This document shows, piece after piece, positions 15,963-24,373 of a DNA stretch of 64,000 bases (positions are counted from its first letter, which is position 1; each line of letters opens with the position of its first letter). The position numbers were made by a program, and so were the translations under genes. Under the pieces are notes generated by a model. That model was not told where the DNA came from, did no database searches, and worked only from the letters and a program-made list of their open reading frames with translations. The DNA is taken from contig NZ_JAPDUW010000001.1 of assembly GCF_026015295.1 (NCBI RefSeq), positions 2,108,001-2,172,000 of the forward strand, read 5' to 3'. The DNA comes from Segatella copri (GTDB lineage Bacteria; Bacteroidota; Bacteroidia; Bacteroidales; Bacteroidaceae).

Positions 15963-17612
15963 TTAATATCTTCGCAGCGGGCGGTACCGGATGGTATAAA
16001 TCTGATTGAAGTACTCCTTCCAGCTGTTCGGCTCCTTGTCATCATCACGCACGATGCGGATGCCATAGAATCGGGTACCCGTCTCCTTGCATTCCCGGAA
16101 TCTCGACAACAGCTGCTGTGGCGGATCTGGAATCAGGAAGTCGGTAATCCAAAGCACATCGGCATTCACGTAATGGAGTCCGTCGTTGTCGAGAAGGTCG
16201 AACATCTGGGTCATCATCTTCTTTGCCGATGTTCCGCCTCCGATAAATGGAAGGTGGGTTGTGGTAGGCTGCCGCCGGATGCCTCGCCCGGTATGCGCCT
16301 GCCCGTCTCCGTCGGACGGAGCTGCATCTGCTTCGGCTGATTCCATCATAGTGATTCCTATTCTCTTCAGGCGCTCTGCCTTGCGCTTCGCCATCAGGTC
16401 GATGGCACGGGTACTGACGGAGAAATCTATCAGGAAGCAGTCTCGCTCCAGTTCTTCTGCCGTTTCTTCCAGCAGAGAGATGAGTGTTGAGGATATCCTT
16501 TCGGGCGTGCCATACATACTGGCTGAGGTGTCCAGACAGACGATCATCGGACCCTTGCGGGAGGCATGGGTAAAGCCGAGTTTGCGGGATGGTTTCGACA
16601 TTTCGCTCTTATAACGGAAGGTCTGGAGTCTTCGCGTGCGATACTTATAGATAAAGAGGCCCTCCATATCCTCGTCACTGTACTGTGCCAGTTCGAGGGG
16701 GAGAAGGGAGTTGAGATCATCGCCCACGGTAATGCCCTCGATATCGCTACCCGCTGAATGCTCCATCTTCATCTCTACGCCCGATGCAATGGTGAGCCGG
16801 TCTTTGCCGTTGGCATCGGCTACTCGTCCCATCTTCGCCACAATTTCCTTGATTTCGGGGTATTTATCCTGAATCTTCACCTGGTTCAGACGGCGTTCAA
16901 ACTCCGTTTCAGTCCATCCGTTCGTCATCAGTTCCCAGGCTTGTACGGCGCGCTGTTCTGAAACGCCCTTCGTCTTCATGTTGCGGGTTATCTGGTCCAT
17001 CATGCGCACCAGTCCTGTTTCGAAGTTGTTCTGACGGAGCGAGATGAAGTCCTTCAGCTTGTTCAATACCTGATGTTCGATGCAGACCTTCCAGTCTCTT
17101 ACCAGCCTTTCCCAGTTTTCGGGTTTCGAAGCCCCGTCTCCTGTCATCAGCTTGAGGAAGAAAGGCTTATCGAACCCATCTTCAGCATGTTCCTGTTCCA
17201 GCTGGTCGAGCAAAGGGAGCCACACCTGTTCATCCATCCGCTTGAAGGGAGCCCAATCGAGCACATCATCTGCCCGATGACTCTCGGTCCAGGCACGCTG
17301 GCGCTGGAACCGCATGTGATGGACGCATTCCACGATGAATTTTCCCACACTATCATAGAACACCTTGCTCTTAATCTTGCTGTTCACCACCTGTCGCACG
17401 AATTTCTGCACCTCTTCGCCAGTTTCTTCCATGGTTACTTTCAGGGTAAAGAGATGAATGAGATAATCCTTCAGCGGGTCTTCCTTCAAATTCCAAGGCA
17501 TGGCGGTGCCTGTCGGATCAGGAATCTTCACCTGTCCCGACTTGCAGAAGTCATCCAGCATTTTCAGATAATACTGTGCCTCCGCCAAGTCCTTGTTATT
17601 CTGGTATTTCAT
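15963..17612 (-). CDS. viaA: VWA-domain protein, ViaA-like partner of the MoxR ATPase
   Basis: Cytoplasmic protein of 549 residues. A helical N-terminal region of about 340 residues is followed by a von Willebrand A domain with an intact metal site: DTSASMYG, Thr in GGGTSAKK, and ITDFLIP. In known RavA-ViaA systems the VWA protein cooperates with a MoxR-type AAA ATPase in respiratory or metal-related maturation. A low-complexity charged insert (AEADAAPSDGDGQ...) near residue 420 interrupts the VWA domain. Third gene of a three-gene minus-strand set, 12 bp after the C_GCAxxG_C_C gene. The gene symbol reflects domain architecture and context, not certain orthology. Confidence 0.75.
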   Translation of the reverse strand: MKYQNNKDLAEAQYYLKMLDDFCKSGQVKIPDPTGTAMPWNLKEDPLKDYLIHLFTLKVTMEETGEEVQKFVRQVVNSKIKSKVFYDSVGKFIVECVHHMRFQRQRAWTESHRADDVLDWAPFKRMDEQVWLPLLDQLEQEHAEDGFDKPFFLKLMTGDGASKPENWERLVRDWKVCIEHQVLNKLKDFISLRQNNFETGLVRMMDQITRNMKTKGVSEQRAVQAWELMTNGWTETEFERRLNQVKIQDKYPEIKEIVAKMGRVADANGKDRLTIASGVEMKMEHSAGSDIEGITVGDDLNSLLPLELAQYSDEDMEGLFIYKYRTRRLQTFRYKSEMSKPSRKLGFTHASRKGPMIVCLDTSASMYGTPERISSTLISLLEETAEELERDCFLIDFSVSTRAIDLMAKRKAERLKRIGITMMESAEADAAPSDGDGQAHTGRGIRRQPTTTHLPFIGGGTSAKKMMTQMFDLLDNDGLHYVNADVLWITDFLIPDPPQQLLSRFRECKETGTRFYGIRIVRDDDKEPNSWKEYFNQIYTIRYRPLRRY

Positions 17613-17624
17613 AGGAGTAAATCC

Positions 17625-18119
17625 TTATTTTTTCTCCATCAGATATTCTGCGAAGATTCTTGCAGCACTCTCTACTTTGGCTGCGCAAGGGCGAGACTTG
17701 TAATATTCTGCCGTTCTTGCCGAAGCCACATAGCTGGACTGCGCTTTCTCGTGGCCCTTCAAACCGAGGATTTCGGCACAGATGATGCTGCCGTTCTGTT
17801 CCTTCGATTTGGCGAGCAAATCCTGCACCACCTTATAGCATGCCGACTTGCCCTCACGGTCATCCCCCTCGGTCTGTCCGCAATCCAAGCCAACGAGCAC
17901 CACGATGCCCGAAACAGCACCGCACATCATTCTCATTCTGCCTACTCCACCACCGAAGCCGGCACCAATGCGCTTCGCCATCTCATCATCAAGACCATAT
18001 AAATCGGCAAAGGCTGCCACTACCGACTGGCAGCAGCCATAGCCCTGCATAAAGTTATCCACAGCCTGGTGAACACGCACCTCCAACTCTGGAGTCAATA
18101 TTTTCTGTTCATTCATCAT
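17625..18119 (-). CDS. C_GCAxxG_C_C family redox-type protein
   Basis: A 164-residue member of the C_GCAxxG_C_C (TIGR01909) family, which is thought to bind a metal or redox cofactor through conserved cysteines. Visible are GYGCCQSVVAAFAD (family Cys-Gly-Cys), GAGFGGGVGRMRMMCGAVSG, a Cys in LDCGQ and a distal Cys in SRPCAAKV. It sits between the AAA ATPase and the VWA gene with a 12-bp downstream gap, so it is probably co-expressed with them. Function is unknown. Confidence 0.8.
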   Translation of the reverse strand: MMNEQKILTPELEVRVHQAVDNFMQGYGCCQSVVAAFADLYGLDDEMAKRIGAGFGGGVGRMRMMCGAVSGIVVLVGLDCGQTEGDDREGKSACYKVVQDLLAKSKEQNGSIICAEILGLKGHEKAQSSYVASARTAEYYKSRPCAAKVESAARIFAEYLMEKK

Positions 18120-18159
18120 GTTTAGAGTCTTCTATATATAATAATGTAATAGGAGGCGA

Positions 18160-19368
18160 TTAAACCTCATAAAGTTTCATCGTATCCTGACGGGTAAATG
18201 CCAGCTCCTTATAGAAATCACGGAGATAAGCCGATATTTCCGCCTTATCATCAGCAGATGCGAAGAGATTCTCGCCCAACTGCCTTTCCAGCGAGCTCAA
18301 GCCATCCGAAAGGTTTTCTATCTCTCCCTCGTAATCCCTTCCATCCTCCGGATTCCTGCGTACACGATGATATTTGATGTCCTCAGCAAGCGCATTCTTC
18401 ATCTCCACGAGTTTGTCTGCAAAAGGAGAAAAGAGGGCACGAATCACGATGTTTCGGATAGCATCCCGCTCTTCCGGTTCCTGCCACAGACAATGGTAGA
18501 TAGGCAGCAAATCGCAGATATCCACCTCTTCCCTATCCTGCATAAAGGCTGAAGTGCGAAGCAGGCGGACAATATTCTTCCATCGGCGGTCACTCACATA
18601 GATGTTTCTGCGCTCGGCAGCCTCATCCACATTCACGGCTCTCAGAGATTTACGGATAGCGGAAATTGCATCGAGCACCTCGATTTTCACGCCAATCTTA
18701 TCGATACGCTCCGTCCATTCTGCATACTCCTCAGCAGTAATAGCATTTGAATTCGCTTTTCCTTCGGCCGCCGAACTTTGTTTTTTCACTCCTCGTTCTT
18801 CACTCTTCACTTCCAAGAGCATCGCCCGGAAATTCTTCTCCAGTTTTATCGGTCTACTCTCTATTCTGATGACGAATCGGTCCCAGAGCGCCTCCAGTCC
18901 TTCTCCCTTAGCCGGCAACTCATTGCTTGCAGCCACGAGAAGTTTCAGAGGAAGATGCATTTCCCGATTGCCGTTTCTGAAGATTTTCTCGTTAATCACC
19001 GTAAGGAGCGTGTTCTGGATAGCAGGACCCGCCTTCCAGATTTCATCCAGGAAAACCACATCGGCAGTAGGCAGATAACCCTCCACCGCACGCTCGTAAG
19101 TATCCGAAGTCTTCAGTTTCTGAATGCTCACCGGACCGAAGATTTCATCGGGTGTAGAGAATCGCGACATCAGATACTCAAAGCTCTGAGCCTCCCAGAA
19201 TGCCGTCTTCAACTGTCTGGCCACCATACTCTTTGCCACACCCGGAGGTCCCAGCAGGATGATACTCTCACCTGCCAGAGCAGCCAGGAGCGAGAGCGAT
19301 ATCTCCGTCTCCTTCTCATAAATGCCCCGGTTCATCTCACCGAGTAATTGTTTGAATCTTTCAAGCAT
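18160..19368 (-). CDS. ravA: MoxR-family AAA+ ATPase, RavA-like
   Basis: AAA+ ATPase of 402 residues. Walker A is the RavA-type variant GPPGVAKS (40-47) and Walker B is FLDE (106-109). Sensor and arginine-finger regions follow (AASNELPAKGEGLEALWDRF). It is about 100 residues shorter than E. coli RavA and has its own C-terminal helical region. First gene of the set ravA, C_GCAxxG_C_C, viaA. The likely role is remodelling of protein complexes with the VWA partner; the client is unknown. Confidence 0.8.
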   Translation of the reverse strand: MLERFKQLLGEMNRGIYEKETEISLSLLAALAGESIILLGPPGVAKSMVARQLKTAFWEAQSFEYLMSRFSTPDEIFGPVSIQKLKTSDTYERAVEGYLPTADVVFLDEIWKAGPAIQNTLLTVINEKIFRNGNREMHLPLKLLVAASNELPAKGEGLEALWDRFVIRIESRPIKLEKNFRAMLLEVKSEERGVKKQSSAAEGKANSNAITAEEYAEWTERIDKIGVKIEVLDAISAIRKSLRAVNVDEAAERRNIYVSDRRWKNIVRLLRTSAFMQDREEVDICDLLPIYHCLWQEPEERDAIRNIVIRALFSPFADKLVEMKNALAEDIKYHRVRRNPEDGRDYEGEIENLSDGLSSLERQLGENLFASADDKAEISAYLRDFYKELAFTRQDTMKLYEV

Positions 19369-19474
19369 ATTCTTACTTTTCTATTCAGAATCGTATAAAG
19401 ACGAAAAGAAGTTAAGAGATAAAATTCATTATCCCTTAACTTCCTCATATTCTTTTATATAAATAAGGTATGGC

Positions 19475-20488
19475 TTACTTTACGTTGCCCACCTTAATCA
19501 AGTACTCAGCAATCTGAACAGCGTTCAGGGCAGCACCCTTACGAATCTGGTCGCCAGTCAACCACAATGTGTTACCATTGTCATCAGCCAAATCCTTGCG
19601 GATACGACCTACATATACATCGTCCTTACCGGCACTCTCCAATGGCATTGGATAAACGTAGTTCTGGGCATCATCCTTTACAGTTACGCCTGGAGCAGCC
19701 TCCAAAGCCTTGCGGATGTCCTCTACAGCCAATGGCTTCTCTGTCTCGAACCAAACACTCTCTGAGTGAGAACGGAGTGAAGAAACGCGAACGCAGGTAG
19801 CACTGGTGCGAACATCAGAGTGCATAATCTTGCGGGTCTCGTTATACATCTTCATCTCCTCCTTGGTGTAATCGTTAGGAGTCATCTTGTCAATCTGTGG
19901 AATGACATTATATGCCAACTGATGAGGGAACTTATTGATATGCTCAGTCTTACCAGTCTCGATGATATCCTTATACTGCTGCTCAAGTTCAGCCATGGCA
20001 GCAGCACCAGCACCTGAAGCACTCTGGTAAGAAGAGATATGAATCTTCTTGATATGGCTCAAGTTATCGATAGGCTTCAACACTACTACCATCATGATGG
20101 TGGTACAGTTAGGGTTGGCGATGATGTTGCGAGGGCGGTTCAGGGCATCCTCAGCATTTACCTCAGGCACAACCAGAGGCACGTCGTCGCACATACGGAA
20201 TGCGCTAGAGTTATCAATCATCACGGCACCATACTTGGTGATAGTCTCGGCAAACTCCTCTGAAGTGCCGCCACCAGCAGATGTGAAAGCAATATCGACA
20301 TCTTTAAAGTCATCGTTATGCTGCAAAAGTTTGACCTCATAGTCCTTTCCCTTGAAGTTGTATTTTCGTCCGGCAGAACGCTCAGAACCAAACAACACCA
20401 AATCATCCATAGGGAAATTTCTCTCAGCAAGGATACGCAGGAATTCCTGTCCTACTGCGCCACTTGCACCAACAATTGCTACTTTCAT
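19475..20488 (-). CDS. asd: Aspartate-semialdehyde dehydrogenase
   Basis: NADP-dependent reduction of aspartyl phosphate to aspartate semialdehyde, the branch step to lysine/diaminopimelate, threonine and methionine. The 337 residues have the N-terminal dinucleotide motif [10 protein letters not shown], the catalytic Cys128 in NPNCTTI, and the SYQSASGAG and [11 protein letters not shown] segments. Length and motifs are normal. The start is at ATG 20486-20488. A leader of about 170 nt contains a three-copy 26-bp tandem repeat. Confidence 0.97.
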   Translation of the reverse strand: MKVAIVGASGAVGQEFLRILAERNFPMDDLVLFGSERSAGRKYNFKGKDYEVKLLQHNDDFKDVDIAFTSAGGGTSEEFAETITKYGAVMIDNSSAFRMCDDVPLVVPEVNAEDALNRPRNIIANPNCTTIMMVVVLKPIDNLSHIKKIHISSYQSASGAGAAAMAELEQQYKDIIETGKTEHINKFPHQLAYNVIPQIDKMTPNDYTKEEMKMYNETRKIMHSDVRTSATCVRVSSLRSHSESVWFETEKPLAVEDIRKALEAAPGVTVKDDAQNYVYPMPLESAGKDDVYVGRIRKDLADDNGNTLWLTGDQIRKGAALNAVQIAEYLIKVGNVK

Positions 20489-20559
20489 AATCGAATCTTT
20501 TAATTTATAAAGTTGTTATAAGTGTAAACTGTGGAAGAGAAAGCCAGCCTCCTTTTCAT

Positions 20560-20636
20560 CTTCATGATTCCTCATTTTCTGATAGCTTCATGATTCCTCA
20601 TTTTCTGATAGCTTCATGATTCCTATTTTCTGATAG
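20560..20636. repeat. 26-bp tandem repeat in the asd leader
   Basis: Units at 20560-20585 and 20586-20611 are identical, and 20612-20636 is a copy missing one base. The unit contains TTCATGATTCC and ends in TTTTCTGATAG. All three lie between the asd -7 box and its start codon, so they would be transcribed. Confidence 0.85.
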
Positions 20637-20666
20637 CCGGAAACTGCTTATTTTCTCAAATCCGCT

Positions 20667-20675
20667 GCAAAGTTA
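20667..20675 (-). promoter_or_regulatory. -7 promoter box of asd
   Basis: Minus-strand TAACTTTGC lies 179 bp before the asd ATG. Confidence 0.55.
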
Positions 20676-20851
20676 AGACTTTTTCTACAATATCAAGCAT
20701 AAATTCCCAAAAATTATTGCTTTTTGCTGCAAATTTATCATTTTTGCTTACTTTTCTGCAAGAATATGCAGAAAATTGGAGAAAAATAGTTGCTATTGCG
20801 TTTGGCAGTTCAAAAGAAGAATGCAAGCATCCTCATAAAAAATATCAGGAA

Positions 20852-20882
20852 ATCGTGCCTTGGATTATATTTAAGGCACGAT
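20852..20882 (-). terminator. Terminator of the archaemetzincin/L,D-transpeptidase genes
   Basis: A perfect 10-bp stem (ATCGTGCCTT at 20852-20861 with AAGGCACGAT at 20873-20882) lies 20 bp past the stop codon. A T-rich tract follows on the minus strand. Confidence 0.75.
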
Positions 20883-20901
20883 AGAGTACTGGAAAATTGA
20901 A

Positions 20902-21588
20902 TTATCTCTCTTGATGAGTCATAATCATCCTCAAAGAGTTCTTGCAATCCTCGCACAACCCATGTTTCATGTAGAAGGTATTCTTGCCATGGGCATCCTG
21001 CATCAGGCACTTAGGGGCATTCGTCTTACAATGCGGCAAACCGCGAGAATGCAGGAATTCATGGATTGTTACTTTCCATAAGTCATCCTTTCGTTTCAAT
21101 CGGAAGGTTGAAACCACACAGGCGTCACCTGGTCGGAAACTCAATCCCATGATTCCATAGTTGTATTGCCCATGAATAGAAGTAGAGATGTCTCGATGCG
21201 TCAAACCTATCGTTACGATTTCATCATTACCTCCATGCTCTTCATGCAACATTTTCAGGATTTTCCCAGCCCAATACCTGTTTCTTGTTTTATAGAGACA
21301 TGAAGCAGGTATTTCTTTCTTGTCTCCAACAAATACAGATGCCTCCACCCAAGCCTTTGGTTTCGTATTGAAAATGATACCCAACTGCTTCACGAGTTCT
21401 TCTCTCAACTGTTCTGCCTCCTGATGTGAGAAATTTCCCAAAGGCTTTAACTCTATGACATAACCCAATGGAGGATCAGCAGGGAGGCTGTCTCCCATTC
21501 CCTCATTGCCATGACTCTGATTTTCATTGGAACAACCTGCTAAAAACAGGATTAAGATTCCAGCTATAAACAGCAATAACTTCTTCAT
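20902..21588 (-). CDS. Archaemetzincin-family zinc metallopeptidase lipoprotein
   Basis: Envelope-anchored zinc protease of 228 residues. The lipobox LAGC places the lipidated Cys at residue 19. The catalytic motif HEFLHSRGLPHC (His176, Glu177, His180, His186, Cys187) is followed by Cys194, Met196 and a CEDC pair (212-215). This matches the archaemetzincin pattern of an extended HExxH motif plus a four-cysteine zinc site, with six rather than four residues between the first two cysteines. Substrate unknown. It follows the L,D-transpeptidase-like gene by 12 bp. Confidence 0.85.
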   Translation of the reverse strand: MKKLLLFIAGILILFLAGCSNENQSHGNEGMGDSLPADPPLGYVIELKPLGNFSHQEAEQLREELVKQLGIIFNTKPKAWVEASVFVGDKKEIPASCLYKTRNRYWAGKILKMLHEEHGGNDEIVTIGLTHRDISTSIHGQYNYGIMGLSFRPGDACVVSTFRLKRKDDLWKVTIHEFLHSRGLPHCKTNAPKCLMQDAHGKNTFYMKHGLCEDCKNSLRMIMTHQER

Positions 21589-21600
21589 AGAATATTCTTT

Positions 21601-22251
21601 TTATTTGTATTTTGCATAAATCAATATAGGTCTTCTCTTGGAAGATTCCTTGTATATCTGCATCACTTTCTCCACGCAGCTCCTTGATACAGTAAAGCAG
21701 CCACGGCTCTCTGTCCCCAGCGGAATATACTCCTTTTCACCGGAGAACCTTGTCACCTTGCCTGCAGAATGAATCAGGATACCACGGGCTTCTGCCAGAT
21801 AATTGCTCTTGTCGAGCCCTCGAAGGCGAACGCAGTTCTTGAACTTCATTCCACCTTTTCCTATCATGACATATCTTCCAAGACTCGTGCATCCACTTCC
21901 AGGGTTATTGCTAAACTTTGGTTGGGCTGCTGTATTTCCCTTACCACTTCCATGCATGCAATAGCTGCTCATCAGTCTTTTGCCACGCTGCAAATCATAG
22001 ATAAAGAATCTCTTTTTGCCAGATGGAATGGAGAAATCCACCAGAATATAGTAATCCGTACTGTATCCCCGTCTATCACAATAGTCTCTTACTTGTGTCA
22101 GGTTCTCACAATCCACCTGATGATACCACTCTTTAGCATCCACCGTATTCTTTAAAAACGGTTTTGTGAACCTATTATAAATAGGTGGAACGAAAAGAAC
22201 ACCGATGACAAGCAGAACCAGTATTCCCAATATAATCAATAACTTCTTCAT
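21601..22251 (-). CDS. Murein L,D-transpeptidase-like (YkuD_2 family) protein
   Basis: Membrane-anchored protein of 216 residues beginning MKKLLIILGILVLLVIGVLF. A catalytic-type segment runs from LIHSAG to ESRGCFTVS, giving the His and the S-x-G-C that carry L,D-transpeptidase activity. The likely role is peptidoglycan cross-linking or editing in the periplasm. An upstream ATG would add ten codons, but it lies upstream of the promoter's expected start point. The -7 box TACTTTTGC (minus, 22258-22266) is so close that the ATG at 22251 would be at or within a few bases of the transcript's 5' end. Next to a lysozyme gene and a metalloprotease lipoprotein. Confidence 0.75.
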   Translation of the reverse strand: MKKLLIILGILVLLVIGVLFVPPIYNRFTKPFLKNTVDAKEWYHQVDCENLTQVRDYCDRRGYSTDYYILVDFSIPSGKKRFFIYDLQRGKRLMSSYCMHGSGKGNTAAQPKFSNNPGSGCTSLGRYVMIGKGGMKFKNCVRLRGLDKSNYLAEARGILIHSAGKVTRFSGEKEYIPLGTESRGCFTVSRSCVEKVMQIYKESSKRRPILIYAKYK

Positions 22252-22257
22252 AATAAT

Positions 22258-22266
22258 GCAAAAGTA
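22258..22266 (-). promoter_or_regulatory. -7 promoter box of the L,D-transpeptidase-like gene
   Basis: Minus-strand TACTTTTGC ends six bases before the chosen ATG, which suggests a leaderless or near-leaderless transcript. Confidence 0.5.
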
Positions 22267-22346
22267 GAAAAAAATAAGCAAGTAATGATGCTATCCATAC
22301 GTGGATTGTATCAAATACTCGCTTATGTGTATGAAATCATCAATGC

Positions 22347-23129
22347 CTACAACATCAAATCCTTGATGGTTGTACCATTCATGAATCTGCTTAAATCTAC
22401 CCTTTCTCCAATACCATGCAAATGTCCGGTTTCTGAATACTGCCAGATATTGCACTTTCCTCTGCCGTCGATAGAGGGTTGTCGGGAGTTATAATTGGCG
22501 ATGAAGAGATAATAACGATTGAACTTCGCCCCCATCTCCTTATTATAGAAGTTCTCGTTGCTATAGATGATAGGATACTTGCCATAGTGTTTCTTCACCA
22601 AGTCAGCAAACACCTGTATGCTATCCTGCAGCTGTCGTCCCTTCCATCTTCCCTGAATGCCTTTCTCCTCCACATCCAATACAGGAATCAAGTCCTGCTC
22701 ACTCTTCTTCACCATCTTTTGGAAATCCCGGAACTGAGCAGTTGCTGAAGAGCCGGCAGACATCAGATGATAAGATCCTACCTTCAACCCATATTTACGA
22801 GCCAGTCTGATATTTCGGCGATAATGTCGATCCACATATCCCTTACCATGTGTAGCTCTGATATAAACGAACTTGATTCGCTTGTTCTTCGCTATTTCCT
22901 TCCACTTGATAACTCCATTGTGTTTCGACACATCAATGCCGTCATACCCGCCATAAGTATAAGGTTGCCCTTTCAATCTATCAACGAACACATCAGAATA
23001 AGATGAAGCGATGCCCAACCATCGCTTCACCTTATATGGCGACACCACATACATGATTCCCAGACCAATACCAGCCAAAACGACCAGGCTGCCTAAGGAA
23101 ACCAAAGTATATTTTAATCCTTTCTTCAT
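22347..23129 (-). CDS. Glycoside hydrolase family 25 lysozyme
   Basis: Membrane-anchored muramidase of 260 residues. One N-terminal helix (about residues 8-28) precedes the GH25 barrel. Catalytic features are GIDVSKHNG (Asp66), RATHG and LDVEE (Asp152, Glu154 as the DxE pair), plus the C-terminal WQYSETG. Probable role in peptidoglycan turnover. It lies 95 bp before the L,D-transpeptidase-like gene in the same direction, giving a cell-wall cluster. Confidence 0.92.
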   Translation of the reverse strand: MKKGLKYTLVSLGSLVVLAGIGLGIMYVVSPYKVKRWLGIASSYSDVFVDRLKGQPYTYGGYDGIDVSKHNGVIKWKEIAKNKRIKFVYIRATHGKGYVDRHYRRNIRLARKYGLKVGSYHLMSAGSSATAQFRDFQKMVKKSEQDLIPVLDVEEKGIQGRWKGRQLQDSIQVFADLVKKHYGKYPIIYSNENFYNKEMGAKFNRYYLFIANYNSRQPSIDGRGKCNIWQYSETGHLHGIGERVDLSRFMNGTTIKDLML

Positions 23130-23281
23130 TACATTTTATCTTTTAATTGTTTTCAGGGGGACAAAGATAGTGAATTTATCCGAAACAGCATAGAAAGTTG
23201 GGGGATAATTGTATGAAATGGGGGGCTGAAAGTACGAAACTCAAATTCTTTAGGATTATTCATAAGAAAAGCGAAAAAAAC

Positions 23282-23314
23282 TTTGGTACTTTCAAATATT
23301 AATCGTAATTTTGC
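23282..23314 (+). promoter_or_regulatory. Promoter of the small hypothetical gene at 23353
   Basis: TTTG (23282-23285), 20 bp, then TAATTTTGC (23306-23314). Similar in spacing and flanks to the promoter at 40246-40277. Confidence 0.75.
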
Positions 23315-23352
23315 AACAAATAAGAGTAACCAAAATTAAGGAGGATTACAAT

Positions 23353-23631
23353 ATGACTAAAATAATGTCAAACTCAAAAGAACGACTAAACGATAAAGCC
23401 CAACGCTTTTTCGAGGATAGCTGTACTGTTCAAGAACCTACAGTTGCCTATCGTCACGAATATGCAACAGAGGCTCATAACGAATCCGAAGAATATCCTT
23501 TTATGACATCATGCAATAATGACGAGTTGGCGAATCATGTCTTAGCTCGTGAAGAAGAATATGCAAGAACAGGCAACGCCGTTGACTTTCTAGAAATGAT
23601 GGCTGATTTCAAAAACGAATTCGAATGGTAA
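23353..23631 (+). CDS. Small acidic hypothetical protein
   Basis: A 92-residue, charged, soluble protein (MTKIMSNSKERLNDKAQRFFED...FLEMMADFKNEFEW). A clear AAGGAGG at 23339-23345 sits 7 bases before ATG 23353, so the longer TTG-started frame is rejected. A canonical promoter precedes it. No domain was recognised. It faces the caspase gene convergently, with 20 bp between the stop codons, and marks the end of the minus-strand signalling island. Confidence 0.7.
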   Translation: MTKIMSNSKERLNDKAQRFFEDSCTVQEPTVAYRHEYATEAHNESEEYPFMTSCNNDELANHVLAREEEYARTGNAVDFLEMMADFKNEFEW

Positions 23632-23651
23632 AGATACGAGTATTTTATCTT

Positions 23652-24371
23652 TTACCACTTCATCACCGCCATATTCCCATCAAACTTACCCCACATTACT
23701 GGATGTTGACGATTCCCTGATGCTTCTACTACTCCCTGATGTACGAAGTTATAAATTTCCTTAGCCGTGATAACTCTATCCTTGTTTGTATCAGCACCAC
23801 CTCGCAAGCCACGTTCCAAGAACACAGTAAACAGGCTATTCTTGAAACCTGTCTGTCTCGGAGTTTCTAAGGATTTCTCCGTTGAACGAGAAGAAAGGAA
23901 GAACATCACATTCTCTTTAGAATAGTTAGTATTCCTCTTATTCGTATTTCTCATTTTCCCTGCAAAACAAGCATCCACGAATATCATTTTCTGCTGAGCT
24001 TTACTCTGTCTCATGATGCTCAATACGGAAGAGTAATACAAAACTCCATCGTAACACACCAATCCACCAGGCACACCATGACCACTAAAGTATAGGATAA
24101 TAGCATCTGATGGCGAAGCCTTGGCAAATGTATTACGCATTGCCGTACATACCTTTTTGATCGTAACGTCTGAATTGACAAAACAATCAACCGTAGCATT
24201 ACCATTCTTGGTAAAGATGCCCGATATGGTCTTGGCATCATTCGCACTTACCCGAAGGTCGTTCTGACGACCGGGATAATCGGCGATGCCCACGCTAACG
24301 ATATAATTTCTTGCTGGCAATGTTGGTATTGCCAGCAAGAAGATAAAGAGAGAAGATAATAGTCGCTTCAT
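23652..24371 (-). CDS. Secreted caspase-family (C14) cysteine protease
   Basis: Metacaspase-like protease of 239 residues with a signal peptide (MKRLLSSLFIFLLAIPTLPA), so the catalytic domain should be exported. The His-Cys dyad is intact: His98 in YFSGHG and Cys135 in FVDACFAG. A C-terminal DTNKDRVITAKEI segment looks like an EF-hand-type calcium loop. The gene starts 2 bp after the stop of the kinase-FISUMP gene and must be co-translated with it. This makes it a candidate output of the kinase island. Substrates are unknown. Confidence 0.9.
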   Translation of the reverse strand: MKRLLSSLFIFLLAIPTLPARNYIVSVGIADYPGRQNDLRVSANDAKTISGIFTKNGNATVDCFVNSDVTIKKVCTAMRNTFAKASPSDAIILYFSGHGVPGGLVCYDGVLYYSSVLSIMRQSKAQQKMIFVDACFAGKMRNTNKRNTNYSKENVMFFLSSRSTEKSLETPRQTGFKNSLFTVFLERGLRGGADTNKDRVITAKEIYNFVHQGVVEASGNRQHPVMWGKFDGNMAVMKW

Positions 24372-24373
24372 TA

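Larger units (their letters stand above)
20489..20901. other. Intergenic region between asd and the archaemetzincin gene
   Basis: Holds the asd leader with its tandem repeat, the asd promoter, and the terminator of the upstream minus-strand genes. Otherwise it is AT-rich with no recognisable gene. Confidence 0.5.
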
